Shown: in pieces, positions 1 through 5,793 of the stretch
How the letters are laid out: every line of letters starts with the position of its first letter
Position numbering within the stretch: the stretch's first letter is position 1
NCBI GenBank assembly: GCA_026014545.1
Contig: JAOZIH010000008.1
Location: 1-64,000 of the forward strand
Length of the DNA stretch: 64,000 nucleotides
Direction: 5' to 3'
Source of the DNA: Candidatus Bathyarchaeota archaeon
GTDB taxonomy: Archaea > Thermoproteota > Bathyarchaeia > Bathyarchaeales > Bathycorpusculaceae
The notes under the pieces: model-generated
What the model was told of the DNA's origin: nothing
What the model saw: the letters and a program-made list of their open reading frames with translations, nothing else
The model's database searches: none
Position numbers and translations under genes: made by a program

Positions 1-1
1 A

Positions 2-67
2 CGGCCAAGCGGCAAATGCCACAGCGTATGGCGCTGCATGAACATCCACGTAACCCAGGAGGCATAA
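2..67 (+). CDS. C-terminal end of an unknown element gene (partial)
   Basis: One frame is open from the window edge and stops at TAA 65-67, seven bases before the next start, with the next gene's GGAGG (58-62) inside its last codons. Only about 21 residues are visible, with two cysteines (KCHS, WRCM). The spacing fits the packed layout of the following genes. Another frame is open further, to base 191, so the assignment is tentative. Confidence 0.3.
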   Translation, partial: RPSGKCHSVWRCMNIHVTQEA

Positions 68-73
68 GCGCAG

Positions 74-472
74 ATGGCATCCGCGGCCACAGCAGCAACC
101 CTGACCAGCAGCGACGCACTGCAGCAGAGGCTAACAGCGCTGGAAACGCAGCTGCGCGAAATCACCGACATACTCGAACAAGTCGCCCATGACGCCGACC
201 TCCTAAGCTGCAACATCATCCGCGCCCTCAAACATAAACAACAGCAGCAGGAGCAGCGCCAGTGGACCTGGGATCCAACACGAATCCGCTGGGAACGCGA
301 TGAGGGCTTCAAGGGGCCCTACGAGAAAACCGAAGACTACACTTCAGCGGACTACAAGGCCCTGCTCGCCGATCTCCAAGCGCACAAGGGCAAACTCACA
401 CGCGACGGCATCTTCTACTGGACCTTCGAAAACGGCGCCACGATAGGCCGCAAACAGGTGACCCGAAAATGA
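74..472 (+). CDS. Unknown element protein with N-terminal coiled coil
   Basis: This is a 132-residue soluble protein. Residues about 12-60 form a heptad-like leucine/glutamine-rich helix (LQQRLTALETQLREITDIL) likely to be a coiled coil, followed by a QQQQEQRQ stretch and a Trp-rich segment. The C-terminal 30 residues (DGIFYWTFENGATIGRK) look like a small beta domain. GGAGG lies 11 bases before the ATG. The stop overlaps the next start (ATGA), suggesting coupled translation. I do not recognise the family. Confidence 0.65.
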   Translation: MASAATAATLTSSDALQQRLTALETQLREITDILEQVAHDADLLSCNIIRALKHKQQQQEQRQWTWDPTRIRWERDEGFKGPYEKTEDYTSADYKALLADLQAHKGKLTRDGIFYWTFENGATIGRKQVTRK

Positions 473-618
473 CGCGGAAATATATCTGTGACAACTGTGG
501 CAAAGAGTTCCAACATGAAACCGCAGTTTGCAACATTGAGTTCCACATGGACGCCCGCGAACTCAAACGCCTAATCGACGCAGTCATCCGCGCAGAAATC
601 CAACTGGAGGCACTCTAA
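469..618 (+). CDS. 49-residue zinc-ribbon/shared-helix chimera
   Basis: This small gene starts at ATG 469, overlapping the previous stop in an ATGA junction. Residues 1-22 hold a CxxC (YICDNCGKEFQ) and a later Cys, a possible half zinc finger. From residue 24 to the end, EFHMDARELKRLIDAVIRAE and following residues are identical to the C-terminus of the protein at 2073-2444, because both use copies of a perfect 75-bp repeat in the same frame. It therefore looks like a fusion of a zinc-binding head with a borrowed helix, or a truncated paralogue. Function unknown. Confidence 0.55.
   Translation: MTRKYICDNCGKEFQHETAVCNIEFHMDARELKRLIDAVIRAEIQLEAL
538..612 (+). repeat. 75-bp perfect direct repeat, copy 1
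   Basis: It is identical base for base to 2361-2435, in the same orientation and the same reading frame. It encodes the last 25 residues before the final codon(s) of the small gene and ends with GGAGGCA, so it also carries a Shine-Dalgarno sequence for whatever follows. Flanks on both sides differ. The lack of third-position changes means a recent duplication or ongoing gene conversion. Confidence 0.95.
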
Positions 619-619
619 T

Positions 620-739
620 ATGCTTTTTAGAAAAGAGGATAGAGCTGGCGACTTCACATATGCTCACTCATTTACGTTCCATGCAATTTTGACATTTTCA
701 CGCAAATTTTACGTTATTTATTGGAGGAATATTGATTGA
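620..739 (+). CDS. Possible 39-residue peptide
   Basis: ATG 620 follows GGAGG (606-610, inside the 75-bp repeat) by nine bases, and the TGA stop overlaps the TTG start of the next gene. The product is Phe/Tyr-rich with a hydrophobic middle (FHAILTFSRKFYVIYW). Against it, the stretch 655-722 is AT-rich and could instead be a promoter for the gene at 736. I favour a real but small gene only weakly. Confidence 0.33.
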   Translation: MLFRKEDRAGDFTYAHSFTFHAILTFSRKFYVIYWRNID

Positions 740-1056
740 TTAGTGTCATGGAAAAACCGCGTACCCACCTAAAAAAGCGCATATGCAAAGGCAAAGTCCA
801 TACAAAAGCTGACACTCTTGAGAAATATATAATTTCAGACGAGCGAGACCTTCCAATGCTGCACACAGGCGCTGACATTAGTCGCCCGTTGAATGCCATG
901 CGCCTTGCGGAATATCACAAGTGTAAAGATTGCCTAACGCTCCCAGTTCTGTACATTCAATACAAGACTGAGAAAGGTCACAAGCGCCAGGTAGGCTTGT
1001 GTGAGCGTCATTGGGGACGGTTGGCGGATACGGTTATCGGATGGAAAGGAGACTAA
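736..1056 (+). CDS. Unknown element protein with CxxC...CxxxH zinc site
   Basis: 106 residues. TTG 736 is chosen over ATG 748 because GGAGG (723-727) lies 8 bases before the TTG. The N-terminus is very basic (KPRTHLKKRICKGKVHTK). Residues about 62-95 carry CKDC and then CERH, a plausible single zinc site of treble-clef type. Small basic zinc proteins are common DNA-binding proteins in archaeal viruses and plasmids, but no family is recognised. Confidence 0.62.
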   Translation: MISVMEKPRTHLKKRICKGKVHTKADTLEKYIISDERDLPMLHTGADISRPLNAMRLAEYHKCKDCLTLPVLYIQYKTEKGHKRQVGLCERHWGRLADTVIGWKGD

Positions 1057-1059
1057 AAA

Positions 1060-1545
1060 ATGAAGATCTATACGGATGATCCGCATTTGCCCTATAAAAC
1101 TACGCGGTTGAATGCGCTTTATACTAAGGCGGAGATTGACGGCTTATTCGCTAAGTGGGGCATTAAGGACGTGTATTGGCATTGGGACCCTGAGCACAAT
1201 GATGTTTACGTCATGTTCAAGATCCACGAGGAAATCGACGGCATACCTGTGAATGTTTCTGCCCGCGTGGATTGCCCAGTAATTTGGGATCATAAGACGC
1301 GGAACAGGGCGGAAGCGCCTAACTGGAACATCAGCATGCGTGTCATGTACTGGTACATTAAATCGCACTTGGAAGCCGCTTACCTGTTGCAGAGTAGCAA
1401 AGCTGCGGCGTTTCTGCCTGACTTAAGCGGCAAAGACGAGAAGCAAACGCTGAAGGACATTATCATTCCGCACATCAGTGACATCCAAAAGTTGACAGCG
1501 CTGCCAAAGGCGCCTATTGTTGTTGACCAAGCGGAGGAAACTTAA
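1060..1545 (+). CDS. Unknown 161-residue element protein
   Basis: It starts three bases after the previous stop, with AAGGAG upstream. The N-terminal 70 residues are Trp/Tyr/Asp-rich and look like an alpha-beta domain (YWHWDPEHNDVYVMFKIHEE). The middle has NWNISMRVMYWYIKSHLEAAY, probably an amphipathic helix, and the C-terminus is helical and charged. No catalytic motif or membrane segment is evident. Its codon use is more G/T-rich than the A/C-rich genes at 74-472 and 1636-2713, hinting that the element was assembled from different sources. Confidence 0.6.
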   Translation: MKIYTDDPHLPYKTTRLNALYTKAEIDGLFAKWGIKDVYWHWDPEHNDVYVMFKIHEEIDGIPVNVSARVDCPVIWDHKTRNRAEAPNWNISMRVMYWYIKSHLEAAYLLQSSKAAAFLPDLSGKDEKQTLKDIIIPHISDIQKLTALPKAPIVVDQAEET

Positions 1546-1632
1546 TTGAAACGCGCTTTGTTGCCGCTCGTTTTTCCCGCAATATGCCTACTCTGGACCG
1601 TAGCTTGGCTAATGTACGTGGGAGGACGCTGA
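1546..1632 (+). CDS. 28-residue single-pass membrane peptide
   Basis: TTG 1546 follows the previous stop directly and has GGAGGA (1533-1538) 7 bases upstream. The peptide has two basic residues and then one long hydrophobic segment (LLPLVFPAICLLWTVAWLMY), enough to cross a membrane once. Its last codons carry the GGAGG for the gene at 1636. Size, SD and position between two tightly spaced genes support it. Membrane micropeptides of this type occur in archaeal viruses, but no function can be assigned. Confidence 0.5.
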   Translation: MKRALLPLVFPAICLLWTVAWLMYVGGR

Positions 1633-1635
1633 ACT

Positions 1636-1851
1636 ATGCCACGGTACTATCACCTATACACTACGCACGGCCGCATAGACATCCGCGAACTCACACCAAG
1701 AGAATACCTCAGCTTCAGCGCACGCAACTATCTATTAGCGATCGCGCATGAAGACGGCACAATCAACCTGGTTAAGGGCCGCAACATAATCACGCTGAAC
1801 CAGGAGCACCTGGAAAAACTGCTACAACTAACCAAGCCGATGGAGGCGTAG
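1636..1851 (+). CDS. Unknown 71-residue element protein
   Basis: ATG 1636 is preceded by GGAGG at 1620-1624. The predicted fold is a short beta meander (YYHLYTTHGRIDIRELTPRE) followed by strands (TINLVKGRNIITLN) and a C-terminal helix (EHLEKLLQLTK). The overall look is of a small SH3-like or AbrB-like regulator, which is only a guess. Codons are strongly A/C-rich at third positions. Confidence 0.55.
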   Translation: MPRYYHLYTTHGRIDIRELTPREYLSFSARNYLLAIAHEDGTINLVKGRNIITLNQEHLEKLLQLTKPMEA

Positions 1852-1854
1852 GCC

Positions 1855-2067
1855 ATGGGCTTCCCTGGGAAACGGAGCAATCAATCACTAAATTCACCAG
1901 AATCTCTCCCTTCTCCCCTCAATTCAAAGAATGCTCCGCCCAAAAAGGAAGCCAACGGCTACTACAACTTCCGCAGACAATTCGCCAAATGCAAACATTG
2001 CCGCCCAGGAGACCCCTGCAGATGGCACGGCGGAAAATATCGTTACTTCGGCCGAAAGAGAGGATGA
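1855..2067 (+). CDS. Small Cys/His-rich element protein
   Basis: 70 residues, with GGAGG 8 bases before ATG 1855. The first half is low complexity (Ser/Pro/Asn). The second half carries FAKCKHCRPGDPCRWHGGKY, a CxxC-x5-C-x2-H arrangement that could bind one zinc, ending in a basic tail (KYRYFGRKRG). The stop TGA overlaps an ATG (ATGA at 2064-2067). A nucleic-acid-binding role is possible but unproven. Confidence 0.55.
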   Translation: MGFPGKRSNQSLNSPESLPSPLNSKNAPPKKEANGYYNFRRQFAKCKHCRPGDPCRWHGGKYRYFGRKRG

Positions 2068-2072
2068 AAAGC

Positions 2073-2444
2073 ATGCAAAGCCTAAAACGCATACCAAACG
2101 GCACAGTATTCGGCGAGATCCCGCTGGAAGCCGCCAAGGCGTATCCAACACGCATTTGGCAAGGCACCGGCTTAGCGCCGCGTATAGCCTACGCCGACCT
2201 AAACACCCACGGCGAACACAACACGCTTTCGGTGAAGCTGCTACCCGACGGCGGCAAGACAGCGCCGCACCCGCAAATCGCCTTCTACATCAACGGCCCA
2301 TACCACACAGAAACACTTGGCTATGTACGTAGTAACCCATACACATGGACCACGTGGATGGAGTTCCACATGGACGCCCGCGAACTCAAACGCCTAATCG
2401 ACGCAGTCATCCGCGCAGAAATCCAACTGGAGGCAATGCAATGA
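2073..2444 (+). CDS. Unknown element protein ending in the repeat-encoded helix
   Basis: 123 residues from ATG 2073, which has GAGAGG 9 bases upstream. ATG 2064, overlapping the previous stop, is the alternative start. The body looks like a beta-rich domain (NGTVFGEIPLEAA, HNTLSVKLLPDGG, PQIAFYINGPYHTETLGYV). The final 27 residues (EFHMDARELKRLIDAVIRAE and on) form a charged helix encoded by the second copy of the 75-bp repeat and shared with the small gene at 469. Its stop overlaps the next ATG. No known family recognised. Confidence 0.6.
   Translation: MQSLKRIPNGTVFGEIPLEAAKAYPTRIWQGTGLAPRIAYADLNTHGEHNTLSVKLLPDGGKTAPHPQIAFYINGPYHTETLGYVRSNPYTWTTWMEFHMDARELKRLIDAVIRAEIQLEAMQ
2361..2435 (+). 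repeat. 75-bp perfect direct repeat, copy 2
   Basis: Identical to 538-612. Here it encodes the C-terminal helix of the 123-residue protein and again ends with GGAGGCA, which provides the SD for the gene starting at 2441 (10 bases downstream). Recombination between the two copies would excise or invert-free delete 1,823 bp containing seven genes. Confidence 0.95.
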
Positions 2445-2713
2445 GCAAAAAGGTTTTGGTTGAAGCCCAGACACACCACAGACAAGGTGAACCCGACTTG
2501 ACCTCCATCCAGGAGTTCAAGCGGCACCTGACAAGTCTAACACAGCAACTCAGAAACATAGACGAAAAAGCCAAAACCATAGCCAACAGCAAAAATTGCA
2601 TTTATAACGTAAAAGTTATCGAGAAAACCCAGAGTACATTCTGCGCGAAACTCGACCAATGGGTAAGCAGCAGATACTGCAGCATCTGCCACGATTTTTC
2701 CCCAACGAGGTGA
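2441..2713 (+). CDS. Unknown helical element protein with C-terminal CxxC
   Basis: 90 residues from ATG 2441, overlapping the previous stop (ATGA), with GGAGG at 2426-2430. Residues 20-55 are helical and coiled-coil-like (QEFKRHLTSLTQQLRNIDEK). The C-terminus has YCSICHDF and an earlier Cys, perhaps a zinc knuckle. It is the last of the A/C-rich block of coupled genes. Function unknown. Confidence 0.55.
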   Translation: MSKKVLVEAQTHHRQGEPDLTSIQEFKRHLTSLTQQLRNIDEKAKTIANSKNCIYNVKVIEKTQSTFCAKLDQWVSSRYCSICHDFSPTR

Positions 2714-2734
2714 ATTCTGAAGCCATGTAGTACC

Positions 2735-2860
2735 AGGAGAGAATGAATGTATGAATGAATGTAATGCATATGTACGTACGTACTTACGTATCCTCTCTCC
2801 TTACACTATACTCTCTTTTTTTGTCTTCTATCCTCTCTCCCACGTACATTCATAAGGTGA
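2735..2860. repeat. Repeat-rich intergenic region of the element
   Basis: The gap between two genes is made of short iterated motifs: GAATGAATGTATGAATGAATG (2741-2761, direct TGAATG/ATGAATG units), TACGTACGTACTTACGTA around 2773-2790, and TATCCTCTCTCC twice at 2789-2800 and 2829-2840. ATGAATGTA at the left is matched by TACATTCAT (2845-2853) in inverted orientation at the right. Such iterons are typical of replication origins or operator arrays. An origin role is inference. Confidence 0.45.
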
Positions 2861-2865
2861 GTCGC

Positions 2866-3282
2866 ATGGCATTGCCCAATACAAAACAGCACATAATCAG
2901 GTTGTGTTTGGCGCCTGAGCTTAGAAGCGCCTTGATCAAGTACATGGCCAAGCATGACTTGGATAAGGAGTATGCTGCGCTTCACCTGCTTGTTAAAGCG
3001 CTCTATGCTGAGCAGCTGATTTCGAAGGAGGTTTATGAGGTCTTCAGCTACCGTTATAGTCGCCGGCTTGTCCGCAATGATCTTGAGCGGTTGATGACGC
3101 AGGAGCAGCTTCGCGAGAAGCAGCAACTTGAACATAAGGCCAAACTTTTCAGCATGGTGCTGGATCAGTGGCACTTGCACGGCGAGGAATGGCGGAGAAA
3201 ATGGATCGCTGAAGCTGAGAAATGGCGAGACAAGGTTCCAAACGCTCAGCTCATACTAGACTTGGGAAATGGCGGAAAATAA
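2866..3282 (+). CDS. Unknown basic helical element protein
   Basis: 138 residues from ATG 2866, chosen because AGGTGA (2855-2860) lies five bases upstream and the extension to 2755 would run through the repeat-rich gap. The N-terminal 60 residues (IIRLCLAPELRSALIKYMAK) resemble a small helical, possibly ribbon-helix-helix-like, domain. The remainder is a long charged helix rich in Glu/Lys/Arg. Its codon use is G/T-rich like 736-1545. Function unknown. Confidence 0.6.
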   Translation: MALPNTKQHIIRLCLAPELRSALIKYMAKHDLDKEYAALHLLVKALYAEQLISKEVYEVFSYRYSRRLVRNDLERLMTQEQLREKQQLEHKAKLFSMVLDQWHLHGEEWRRKWIAEAEKWRDKVPNAQLILDLGNGGK

Positions 3283-3309
3283 TGAATTTCGGAAAAAAAC
3301 ATTAACCTC

Positions 3310-3337
3310 CATGCGCATATGCGTACACGCACGCATG
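3310..3337. repeat. Inverted repeat before int(N)
   Basis: CATGCG (3310-3315) and CGCATG (3332-3337) are inverted around a centre that itself contains GCATATGC, just upstream of the SD of the int(N) gene. The product has an RHH/CcdA-like head, a class that often autoregulates through such palindromes. An operator role is inference. Confidence 0.3.
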
Positions 3338-3351
3338 GGGAGAAGGTTGGA

Positions 3352-3588
3352 ATGGTGAAGGTAAAAGTGAGCGTAAACATCGACAAAGAAGTCTACGAAA
3401 AAAGCAAGCAGCTTGGCGTAAACGTCAGTCAAGCCTGCACAAACTATCTAAAACTCCTAAACGCCCAAATAGAAGCCACCCTCGCCGAAAACAAAGGCTT
3501 TCTTGGTCAAGCTTCTTTCACGAAAGAAGGTTGGTGCGGTCGCCGGGATTTGAACCCGGGTCGTCAACGTGGCAGGCTGATGTCCTAG
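3352..3588 (+). CDS. Integrase N-terminal fragment, int(N), running into tRNA-Gly
   Basis: The start is ATG 3352, with a purine-rich GGGGAGAAGG 5-14 bases upstream. Residues 1-55 (VKVSVNIDKEVYEKSKQLGV, then NVSQACTNYLKLL) resemble a CcdA/ribbon-helix-helix domain. The last residues, WCGRRDLNPGRQRGRLMS, are the translation of the reverse strand of the tRNA 3' half, a peptide style seen in SSV-type integrases whose gene contains attP. The frame stays open through the T arm and anticodon loop and stops at TAG 3586-3588 in the D arm, where host sequence would have replaced the rest of the gene. A CcdA-like antitoxin that happens to run into the tRNA is the alternative. No tyrosine-recombinase catalytic residue is expected in this half. 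Confidence 0.6.
   Translation: MVKVKVSVNIDKEVYEKSKQLGVNVSQACTNYLKLLNAQIEATLAENKGFLGQASFTKEGWCGRRDLNPGRQRGRLMS
3512..3529. repeat. Perfect 8-bp inverted repeat beside the att site
   Basis: CTTCTTTC and GAAAGAAG are separated by two bases and end three bases before the CCA of the tRNA. In tRNA-sense RNA it would form a hairpin right after the CCA. It could help end the tRNA transcript, mark an integrase arm site, or simply be part of the att region carried by the element. Confidence 0.55.
3535..3575. other. Candidate att core (3' half of tRNA-Gly)
   Basis: The segment covers discriminator base, acceptor 3' strand, T arm and anticodon stem-loop of the tRNA. SSV-type elements normally share this half of the tRNA as the crossover region, and the int(N) frame is open across it. 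The exact borders cannot be set without the second att copy, which lies outside the window. Confidence 0.45.
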
Positions 3589-3609
3589 ACCAGACTAGAC
3601 TACGACCGC
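3535..3609 (-). tRNA. tRNA-Gly (anticodon GCC)
   Basis: Read on the minus strand: acceptor GCGGTCG/CGACCGC, a 4-bp D stem (GTCT/GGAC), anticodon arm TCAGC-CTGCCAC-GTTGA with anticodon GCC, variable CGAC, and T arm CCGGG-TTCAAAT-CCCGG, discriminator A. All stems pair. CCA is genomically encoded at 3534-3532. There is no intron. A TATA-like TTATGTTAAAA lies about 20-32 bases upstream. The 3' half serves as integration target for the element to its left and remains intact. Confidence 0.95.
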
Positions 3610-4104
3610 TACACCTATGCTACGTACATTTTTAACATAAACAGGTGCTTATTTTCTTTTTCGGAACAGCTTACGGCTATCCATGAGAGTAACATACTCG
3701 AAGCTTGCTTACGCCAGTTGCGTAGCCTCATCAAGGGTTTTGGTAACTTTGCATATGTACTCGTTATTCTAGAAGCTTGCCGGTTAAGTGTAAATTAACG
3801 TGTGATCTCCTTAGATCCCAAAAGCTGTTTTACTTCCAGCGTTAGTGGAAAAATACTCTGACTACCGCGTAAGCAAAAATTGAAAAGCGATTGTCGGGAT
3901 AAAGAAAGGATTATTATTCACTCGTCCTTTTTCAATGATATTTCATTCAGGAGAGCTTAATAAAGTGCGTAGACGAAGATGTGAAATGACTCACTGCGTT
4001 AACAATGTTGGCGGATAATGCCATTCAGGTCGAATAAGTAAGTGGCTAGGACTTTGTCGTTTCAAACGAAGATCTGACTAGACTGCAACTGCTTTTTCAG
4101 CATG
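3610..4104. other. Gene-free stretch beside the tRNA
   Basis: About 490 bases without a convincing reading frame on either strand. Apart from the tRNA promoter at its left edge I see only a weak repeated GAAGCTTGC (near 3700 and 3770) and AT-rich sequence. There is no second tRNA, CRISPR or insertion sequence. It could hold a non-coding RNA that I cannot recognise. Confidence 0.5.
3629..3641 (-). promoter_or_regulatory. Probable TATA box of tRNA-Gly
   Basis: The minus-strand sequence TTATGTTAAAA sits 20-32 bases upstream of the mature tRNA 5' end, the usual archaeal box A distance. It is AT-rich within a mixed surrounding. No other candidate is as well placed. Confidence 0.4.
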
Positions 4105-4563
4105 CTATCGTATGCTTTCATTAAAAGGCGATGTTTCCAAGCGTACAGTTTGCATTGTTTTTTGCAGAAAGTGATATTCGGTAATATTGAATAGGTGGCT
4201 TTTGCAGTGGCAATCCGAGCAACCGAAACCTGCAACAGGCGTGCCTTTTTTGCTGATCGCTTGGGCAAGCAAGCATTCCCCGCTTTTGTCTGCTTCCTTG
4301 TAAAAAACTTTGGTTACTTTCGCCGCGCGGTGGTTGAGCAAATAGTCTATGTGCCAAAATAAGCGTTTTTCTCTTCTAAGATGACGTTTTAGCCGATGGG
4401 CCAAATTAGTCTGCGCGGAGCCGATGTATACGTATAATCCCTTTTTGAATGTCAATTTGCCCAAAGTGCCAACGCACAGATTTATATCACTGTCTAATTG
4501 GATGATTAAAGCGTAAATACCCTTCAAAGTGCTCAACTGTTCCTTGATTCTTGGAGCGGACAT
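4105..4563 (-). CDS. DUF123 GIY-YIG-type nuclease-like protein
   Basis: 152 residues of the DUF123 family, an archaeal/thermophile offshoot of the GIY-YIG nuclease fold that is sometimes fused to endonuclease III. Visible signatures are KGIYALIIQL near residue 14, the GLYVYIGSAQTNLAHRLKRH core around 42-61 (the YIG half, with the following Arg/His), HIDYLL near 72, and CLLAQAIS near 98. The C-terminal FGCSDCHCKSHLF is Cys/His-rich and may bind metal. It presumably cuts or binds DNA, but substrate is unknown. It is monocistronic. Confidence 0.82.
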   Translation of the reverse strand: MSAPRIKEQLSTLKGIYALIIQLDSDINLCVGTLGKLTFKKGLYVYIGSAQTNLAHRLKRHLRREKRLFWHIDYLLNHRAAKVTKVFYKEADKSGECLLAQAISKKGTPVAGFGCSDCHCKSHLFNITEYHFLQKTMQTVRLETSPFNESIR

Positions 4564-4638
4564 AGAATTCGTTTACTCACGCTATGTTAAATACGAATTA
4601 CGCGCCTAAGCGTTGTGTATTTAGGCAGTCACAGGAAC

Positions 4639-5337
4639 TTAATTTATTTTGATGATCTGAGGAAGCTTGCCTGCCGTTCCAGTGAATCCCTTGTAGATTA
4701 TGAGCACTCCTTCAACGCCTTGAATTGACAGGGCTTTGTCTATTCCCTGTTGAATGGCAGCTTGGTAGTTCTCGCCTTTCACCACATTGCACACTGCTGT
4801 TGCTGCCGCGTCGGCCAAGCCTGCGTTCTTGCAGAAAACTGTTGCTACGTCTGCATCTCCAAAGCTTAAGGCGTGGCTGAATCGACCAGAACTTGTGGCT
4901 ACGCCTACTGGGAATTCTGTAAGTCTAAAGCCGAATTTTTTAGACAGCGGCGTGTCGCCCGCGGCGACTGCAACGTCAATCGGCGTGTTTGCCATAGCGG
5001 AGACTTCGCCTCCGTTTTCTACAACAGCTACTTTACAGCCAGCGCGAAGCATGGCTTTTACCGCTAAATCGGCTAAAACACCGGCTACAGCGGCCATAGG
5101 CCCCACGTTTGCTTTCTCCGCTGCTTCTGCCATCAGCTTGGCAACCAGCGGCTTACTGGGAATTGGAACAGGCTTGAGAGCATGTAGAAATTTGGGGTTG
5201 GTCTTAATGTAGTCTTCGAGCTTGCGCCTATTTTGTTTAATGGATTCTTTGGCTGCTTGAATGCCTTCCGGCTTGTCGGCTATTATAACGCACTGAGATT
5301 CTTTGAAAATAAAAGATTCCTTGAGCAGGTTCTTCAT
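4639..5337 (-). CDS. UPF0280/COG2122 ApbE-like sulfide-assimilation protein
   Basis: 232 residues of the UPF0280 (COG2122) family, distantly related to the flavin transferase ApbE. The conserved glycine-rich core GPMAAVAGVLADLAVKAML is near residues 79-97 and ENGGEVSAM near 107, with SSGRFSHALSFGDADVATV near 148-166. Family knowledge: the Methanosarcina acetivorans member (MA1715) is needed for efficient sulfide use in homocysteine formation. Here it is the last gene of a three-gene unit with the NIL-ferredoxin and DUF39 genes, with TTGGAG seven bases before its ATG. The biochemical step remains unclear. Confidence 0.85.
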   Translation of the reverse strand: MKNLLKESFIFKESQCVIIADKPEGIQAAKESIKQNRRKLEDYIKTNPKFLHALKPVPIPSKPLVAKLMAEAAEKANVGPMAAVAGVLADLAVKAMLRAGCKVAVVENGGEVSAMANTPIDVAVAAGDTPLSKKFGFRLTEFPVGVATSSGRFSHALSFGDADVATVFCKNAGLADAAATAVCNVVKGENYQAAIQQGIDKALSIQGVEGVLIIYKGFTGTAGKLPQIIKIN

Positions 5338-5356
5338 TGCTTCGCTCCAAGCAGTT

Positions 5357-5785
5357 TTACTGCTTGCTGTTGGTGGTGGCTTCCGCGTTATTTTGCTTCA
5401 CAGATTTGATTGCGCGGGTTGGGCAGGCGTCCACGCATGTGCTGCAGATGCTGCCAATGCATTTTTCCTTGTCGAAAACCACCGTTTTGTCCTCGTCAAT
5501 TTTAATGGCTTCTACAGGACATAGCGTTACGCAGGCGCCGCAGCTAATGCATTTTTCGCTGTCGACTTCTATGAGCTTTGGTATGCTGACTAAGGCGCCT
5601 CTTTGGCGGAAAGCCTTAACAACTTTATCCAGTGCTTCGTTGGGCACTTCCGCTATGACCTCTCCGCCTTTTGAGTTCACATGCGCAGTGATAATGTTGA
5701 TTGGCACTTTCAATTCCAAGATTATCTGTGCGATTATTGGCTCCTCAACGATGCTTTCGGAGAACCTAAGAAGTATTCGCGCCAT
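5357..5785 (-). CDS. NIL-domain ferredoxin of homocysteine biosynthesis
   Basis: 142 residues. Residues 1-72 form a NIL domain (small ACT-like domain) and residues 79-121 hold two Fe-S motifs: C79-C82-C85-C89 and C109-C114-C117-C121. The second has CX4CX2CX3C instead of the usual CX2CX2CX3C. It matches the MA1822-type partner of the DUF39 protein, thought to supply electrons or sulfur for converting aspartate semialdehyde and sulfide to homocysteine. Its ATG lies eight bases after the DUF39 stop, whose GGAAGGTGA acts as SD, so the two are translated from one mRNA. Confidence 0.88.
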   Translation of the reverse strand: MARILLRFSESIVEEPIIAQIILELKVPINIITAHVNSKGGEVIAEVPNEALDKVVKAFRQRGALVSIPKLIEVDSEKCISCGACVTLCPVEAIKIDEDKTVVFDKEKCIGSICSTCVDACPTRAIKSVKQNNAEATTNSKQ

Positions 5786-5793
5786 TTAGTCTT

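Larger units (their letters stand above)
1..3575. mobile_element. Right end of an element integrated at tRNA-Gly
   Basis: Everything left of the tRNA-Gly gene is a run of small plus-strand genes of no family I recognise, joined by ATGA overlaps or spaced by a few bases. Its last gene enters the 3' end of the tRNA gene, the arrangement left by SSV-type integration, where the att site lies inside the integrase gene. The window begins inside the element, so the other end, the C-terminal integrase half and the duplicated tRNA 3' fragment should lie left of base 1. No capsid, replication or partition protein is recognisable, so virus and plasmid cannot be told apart. Confidence 0.68.

Noticed and set aside
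2755-2865. N-terminal extension of the 138-residue element protein
   Set aside because: It would translate the repeat-rich gap. ATG 2866 has a well-placed AGGTGA.
3319-3351. ATG 3319 as start of the int(N)/CcdA-like gene
   Set aside because: It lies inside the palindromic stretch 3310-3337 with no SD. ATG 3352 has a purine-rich SD.
3535-3630. Other open frame through the tRNA (VRSPGFEPGSS...)
   Set aside because: It is also open across the tRNA but has no upstream gene in frame. It is the usual by-product of a tRNA sequence.
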